DNA of 64,000 nucleotides from Orientallactaga sibirica (Eukaryota > Chordata > Mammalia > Rodentia > Dipodidae). The translations under genes were made by a program, and so were the position numbers. The DNA is taken from assembly GCA_036365145.1 (NCBI GenBank), contig JAEOAD010000004.1, positions 52,851,001-52,915,000 of the forward strand. The letters are read 5' to 3'. Positions 58,791 through 64,000 of the stretch are shown piece after piece (positions within the stretch are counted from its first letter, which is position 1; each line of letters starts with the position of its first letter). The notes under the pieces are model-generated. The model saw only the letters and a program-made list of their open reading frames with translations, ran no database searches and was not told where the DNA came from.

Positions 58791-61700
58791 TTGTAACTTA
58801 TAAATACCAGTTGAGTATTTCCTAAGAGAGATTTAAAAAGTGAAAGTTTGTAATGCATCATTGACACATTATGTTCCCAACTGATTGTATTATTTACAAT
58901 ATTAATGAGCTTGGTAGTCTTTCTCCCATCAAGGGCAATATTAGTAATCCCTAATGCTCAAAAGTGTGACCAATGTAAATTTTTGTGTGGAGAAGGTGGG
59001 GAAATAATGTTAGGTCTCTCTCTAATGTTACCCTCTATAGTTCTACGCACAGCCCATATGCTGGCCTGGTGCACAGAGCTCATATTAGGTCATGAATTCC
59101 TAAAGTACAAAGTTGAGAGACTTTTAGACATTAAACTCTCAATATTATTGCCTTTCCTAAATGTAATCTTAGAAGCAAAATAATGATCAATTTGTAATAA
59201 GAAATATAAAAAACCCTCCTACATTAGTTATATCTTTTAGAAGATCAGCCCATTAAAAATTGTTGCCATTAGTGAGTTATTAAGGGATAAAATAAATTAA
59301 AATCCTTTAGCAGAAGCTTTCCCCTTGCAGGCTGTGTCAGGCCTAATGTCAAAAGATCCAATTTTATATTCATTAATTTGTGTCCATTGGCATTTCCATT
59401 GTTAAATATTCACAACTAGATTTTTTAAGTCTTGCCTAATAACCTAGGTAGTCCTTTTGGAGAAGAAATGAGCATTACTTCGGTTTCTTGAAGCTGAATT
59501 GAATAATGCCTCATTTACTTTAGTGCTGCCTTTTGGAAGGTGCTAGCCTCAGGCCTTCAAGTTAAGTGAGAGAGGTTTGTGTTGCTTCTCTGTGGAAGTA
59601 AAGTGCACCTCTTGGTTTTTGTATAGTCAGAACTCTATAATCAGAGGAGACTGCAGTGTGTTTCTGTCCAGTGGCTCTGCCTATCCTTACCTCAAGGGTG
59701 TGTCCTAAAAGCAGCTCAGCTATGCCCAGGAGATTATCCACACCCAGACGGTGTGTTTGAGAGCACTTTACCATGGAGCTGTCATAAGAGCTGTCAGCTT
59801 CAAATGATGACAAAGAGGCAGCTGGAAGTCTTAGAAGTCTGTAACAGGAAATTCAATCCCCTTTCTTCCTAGGTATCTTTTAAAACAAAAACTTAGTTGA
59901 CTAAAAGTGGGTAGAGACTAGAAAAGTTAGTTTGAATTTTGTGAGTTTTTGGTCTCTGTCATTGGAGGGAACCCTCTCTAGAGACTGTACTGGTTGTTTG
60001 TATTTAGATTAGTTAAGTAGCACTTTAAAAGTGTGGTCTTCCTAATTATCACAACACATTTAATAATGCATAGGCTCCTAAATGAGCTGGCATAGCATAC
60101 AGATTAGAAGGAATCTATATTGTAATTAAATCCATTTACAGATCTTTATGTGCAGGACAATGGCAGCACTGAGGAATGGTCTGTGCCTCCACCTGAGTGC
60201 TGATAGGAATTCAGCTTGGTGCTACAGTAATGAATACATTTTAGCAAGAACACAGATTTGTCAGCTAGGGGACCTTTTTCTCACCTTGCACATTCTTTTG
60301 GCTACTTCTGCTTTTTGCAAAGGAGAAAAGAGCTTTAGGAAAGTTACATACTTGTTTTCTCCTCTTTTTCAGCTTTATATTACTGTTTTCTTTAAGACCT
60401 CAATATACTTTCCAAAACACCTTACTGGGAAATAACGAACATCACTAGCATAAATTCTAAGGAAAGAATAGAATGTACAGAAAATACCAGAAACAAATTC
60501 AACAGACTTCTTAACTAGAAATCAAGTAATCTTTTCTCTACATTGACTTGCCCACTCTTCCCTCAAAAATTTAAAATTAATGAATTTATCATACTTATTT
60601 CAAATTGTAAATATGATGAACCATAATTAATTGACACCAATGAGCAGCAGCTTTATCTGAACCTGTTCTAAAATACACAGGGTCAACAGGTAATATTTTA
60701 CCCACTGTGAGGAGCTAGCAACACCTTTACTATCAAATGCTTCTTTCCAGCAACATATAATTATAGTAGATTTTAAATTTGAAAACACTATAACCAGAAA
60801 ACTTCTATGCTCTGAGAATATCATCTTAATCATTCATACCTCATTGATACCTTAATTAAAATACATTAAACACCATGTGAACAACAAAGTGATGATTATG
60901 AGTATTTGTGCAAAAATATTACACTTATTTTAAATAGTTATCTAATTCTCGCATGTTATTTTATTTTTCTATATTATTTTGTACATAGGCAAAAATAAAG
61001 CATTTTAAAGTGATTTTCCATGTATTTTGGTATCATATGTGTTTATTGTGTTTCTTGGTGCCTGTCTACGTATTGAAAACTGCTGTTTCATGGTATGATT
61101 ACTTTGGTCATTTTCAATTGTTTGATCTATTTTCAGATGGTTGTGAATGAAAGTAGTACTAAAAGGAAATTATCTTTAGATTATCAAGATCTCTGGCCTC
61201 AGCAAAACTTACAAGTAATGCCTGTTGCTCACATTGAAAAACCACCTTGATTTGATGGTGCTCCTGGGCCTAATTTCTCTTCTCCCATTTTGGAGAGCTT
61301 TTTCACCATAAATAGATTTTAAAACACAAAATGAGGTGATTTGGCCCATTTTGCCATGTACATAATTTAACCTTCAAAGGATTATGGTCTATGGAGCAAA
61401 CAGGTTAATAGGAAGATTTAAAAAAGACATTTTTTCGTCTGATGGGATATAATCGTTCCTAAGGAGCTGTTATGGTCCATTGTATAAATCCCTCAAATTC
61501 ATGGACTATTGGCCCAAAACACAGTAATGGATCCTGTAGAGCATTGAAAATCTATCATGTTAATATAACTGCTGCATATGCAGAGTATGAGGGTTATTCT
61601 CCCATGCCCACCATGGGGGATTTGTATGTAATTCTCCTATTAATAGATCTGAGTCTGGGAAGCTAGCTGGGATGTATTGCCAAGTCTTTTACATGCTAAG

Positions 61701-62285
61701 TTTTTTTCTTTTTTTAAGACTCAGTATTTGTGCAGAAACCAATGATAATAACATATGCCTGGAAAATGCTGCCATGTCTAATGGAAATATTTGCTTGTTC
61801 AGCATTCCCAAAGGAATCACAACACTTCACATTTGTAAAGCAACAAAGAGCTTTTTTTTTTTTTGTATTAACTTGTTAGTTTACAAATCAGCACCTGAAA
61901 TCCTTCAACTGTATTCAGTTAAATGGCAAGGTACAGTCCCTTCAAAACATACCTCATTGATGTTGCCTGTGATGATTTTGTTCTGAACATATATGTGTAA
62001 TCATAACTTTATAGACATATGGGCCTTTTTTGAAAGTGTAAGCTGTGTGTCACACTGTCCAATTCTTTCCCCCACATATCTATTAGAAGAAAGGCTATCA
62101 TATATAATACCAGCTTATGGAGCTCTCTGCAAAGTCAGAGAAGTCTTGATTCTAACCTCTGGGTCTGACTTTAGCTGCACAGCCATAACAGGGATTTATA
62201 GGCTGGTTCCAAAATAGGGTGGAATCCAGTCTACATGTCTCCCTTCATTCCACTTTTAAAAGATGAGGCTTCAAGAAGTATTTCT
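58791..62285. other. 3.5 kb unique sequence, repeat-poor
   Basis: No SINE, LTR or LINE recognised. Frames of 74-104 codons (58905, 60148, 61672, 61993 on plus; 59562 on minus) show no domain, no consistent splice context and no in-frame overlap with each other. 61440-61680 and 62000-62220 are relatively GC-balanced and look like ordinary complex DNA; they are candidates for conserved non-coding sequence only. Confidence 0.45.
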
Positions 62286-62295
62286 AGACAGTTTT

Positions 62296-62459
62296 GTTTG
62301 TTTGTTTGTTTGTTTGTTTTTCAAGGTAGGGGGCTCACTCTGGCTCAGGCTGACCTGGAATTCACTATGTAGTCTCAGGGTGGCCTCGAACTCTCGGCGA
62401 TCCTCCTACCTCTGCCTCCCGAGTGCTGGGATTAAGGGCGTGTGCCACCACACCCGCCA
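62296..62459 (-). mobile_element. B1-type SINE, antisense
   Basis: (gttt)n tail, caaggtagggggctcactct, ctcgaactctcggcgatcct, cctcccgagtgctgggatta and gtgtgccaccacacccgcc. It keeps several CpG sites, so it is fairly young. Target-site duplication AGACAGTTTT at 62286-62295 and 62460-62469. Confidence 0.95.
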
Positions 62460-62504
62460 AGACAGTTTTAATCTAACTAGAAAGACACAAAGGGAGAGGG
62501 AAGT

Positions 62505-63018
62505 CAGCACAGGTTCACTCTCTGTTAGAGAATCTGGTTTTCTTTTTCAGATGGCTGCAAGAATTGAGAAAAACTACCCGTCACACTGCAGCCAAGCCCA
62601 AGCTCAAACAACTGAGGAAATGAGGAGATGAGCAAGAATAAAGTTCCATGCTGAGTCTGACAATCAGTGCCAGGGTGAAGGAGACATACTGAGGACACTC
62701 AACACCTACCAAAGCAGAGATCCAAAGTCTCCCAAAAGCTGTCACTGAAGTAGACTTATACCACAACCAACATGGCTCAGAGAATTTTGTGGAAGAGAGG
62801 GCAGAAAGACTGTTAGAGCCACAAGTTTGGACATCATACCCAGAGGCACTGCCTCTGCCCAATAACTGATTACTGCTTCTGCAAGGCATAACCCATAACC
62901 CCATGGGGAAACCTCCGACCCCAATGAGGAGGGCCCCCAGCCTAATGGGGCCAGGGAGGAGGAAAGGATGGTACTAACACATGAGGTATCCATCAGAAGT
63001 ATGTCCATAATTTTTAAG
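62505..63018 (+). mobile_element. LINE-1-like 3' UTR end, sense
   Basis: tctctgttagagaatctggt tttctttttcag, aagaattgagaaaaactacc, ctgacaatcagtgccagggt, caaagcagagatccaaagtc and ggatggtactaacacatgag. Matches 44670-45110 in order and orientation and ends in an A-rich tract where the next SINE inserted. Frames of 122 codons (plus) and 107/88 codons (minus) here are not genes. Confidence 0.6.
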
Positions 63019-63033
63019 AAAAAGACACAAAGG

Positions 63034-63368
63034 GGGCTGGAACGATGGTTCAGTGGTTAAGACACTTTCCTGCAAAGCTCAACAACTTGAATTTGATTCC
63101 CCAGTACCCACGTAAAGCCACATGTACAAAGTTTCACATGCATCTGGAGTTCCTTTGCAGTGCCTAGAGGGCCTGGCACACCCATTTATCTCCCTTTCTT
63201 TCTTTCTCTTTCTCTCCCTGCCCAGCATGGGGTCACACACCTTTATTCCCAACACTAGGGAAGCTGAAGTAGGAGGATCTCTGTGAGTTTGAGGCCAGCC
63301 TGAGACTACATAGTGAACTCCAGGTCAGCCTGGGCTTGAGTGAGACCCTACATTGACAAACTAACAAC
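63034..63368 (+). mobile_element. Composite ID-head + B1 SINE
   Basis: 63034-63222: gggctggaacgatggttcag, body cacatgcatctggagttcct and CT-rich part. 63223-63368: B1 (gcccagcatggggtcacaca ... gtgagaccctacattgac). One perfect outer duplication AAAAAGACACAAAGG at 63019-63033 and 63369-63383. I see no separate duplication around the B1, so the two halves may have moved as one unit. Confidence 0.88.
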
Positions 63369-63383
63369 AAAAAGACACAAAGG

Positions 63384-64000
63384 AGAAGAATGATGTTGTC
63401 CCATTTTACAATTTTGTAGACACAAATATTAGATTTGATGTATAGTCTAATAAGTCTGTAATTTTTATCTTTACCATATCAAGGGCTTAGAAGATACTAG
63501 TATCTTCATTATTCTCCTTACTACCTTCTGTAGACTGAGTTGGAGGCACTCGAAGGGTTTAGGCAAAGACCAAAAGAGTAACCCTCTCTGAAGCATTCAA
63601 AATATTTTTATTACATTATTTTTTTCTCATTACAGTATACAAGGACTGGTGAAGCAAAACCAAAGGCATGCCAAAGTGTGCTACGTGGATGCTGCAAAAT
63701 TCATCCATGTTTAGAATTGAACATGCCTAAATATGGAGCATGATGAATTTCTCAACATGTTTTTCAAAGCAGGAGAAAGATTCAGCAGGGAGTTAGACTG
63801 TGCATTTTCATCCTGGTACATACATTATATTTCTTTCATCATAGCTTTTCCTTATTGAATTTTATTACTGGACATTGACTCTGCCCAGCCCAGCATGAGA
63901 AACTCATAATCTAATATTGTCTTCAAGTCACCATGTATTCAATATTATACCCCCATTGAATCTGATCCTTGCTCTCAATGTCTGTTCAAAAGCTGAAATA
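63384..64000. other. Unique non-coding sequence
   Basis: Nothing recognised to the window end. Confidence 0.4.

Noticed and set aside
62263..62631. 122-codon plus-strand frame
   Set aside because: Composed of an antisense B1 SINE and LINE-1-like 3' UTR.

Overview
The window looks like non-coding mammalian DNA from a rodent. It is AT-rich, CpG-poor and full of retroelements. Two SINE families dominate. One is a 7SL-derived B1-type element. The other is a tRNA-derived ID/B4-head element that begins ggggctggagagatggc and has a CT-rich 3' part. Together with MaLR LTRs, B4 elements and an ERV-L provirus they indicate a rodent. The B1 and ID-head variants resemble those I associate with jerboas (Dipodidae, e.g. 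Jaculus); that species guess is from memory and not proven here. I found no host protein-coding exon, tRNA, rRNA or CRISPR. Almost all open frames are short chance frames or frames inside repeats, so the window is probably a gene desert or the interior of a very large intron.

Layout: 0-16 kb is mostly unique AT-rich sequence with scattered SINEs, an antisense MaLR LTR (0.64-1.12 kb), an ERVL/MaLR LTR (4.0-4.3 kb), a B4 pair and old L2/MIR traces near 11 kb. 16.7-21.5 kb is a cluster of antisense MaLR/ERVL retroelement pieces. It includes an LTR-internal-LTR element whose 3' LTR is interrupted by a sense-oriented LTR of the same family. 22-24.6 kb carries several SINEs, one with a 60-bp insert copied from about 0.95 kb downstream, and a pair of oppositely oriented MaLR LTR pieces. 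25.0-30.07 kb is a degenerate ERV-L provirus: two LTRs, a tRNA-Leu-type primer site, and remnants of reverse transcriptase, RNase H, integrase and dUTPase, with no env. It is followed by MaLR pieces.

30.5-45 kb holds LTRs (including one CpG-rich IAP/ERVK-like solo LTR), LINE-1-like 3' UTR pieces, T-rich antisense LINE-like sequence and more SINEs. 45.3-52.6 kb is mostly unique. An old antisense LINE-1 lies at 53.9-55.6 kb. 55.6-62.3 kb is the most repeat-poor stretch. The end (62.3-63.4 kb) has a B1, a LINE-1-like 3' end and a composite ID-B1 SINE.

I see no previously undescribed gene system. The most unusual points are structural: the copied 60-bp segment inside a SINE, the nested inverted LTRs, a 36-bp A-run within a SINE body, and the ERV-L remnant that still keeps a 251-codon open RNase H frame.
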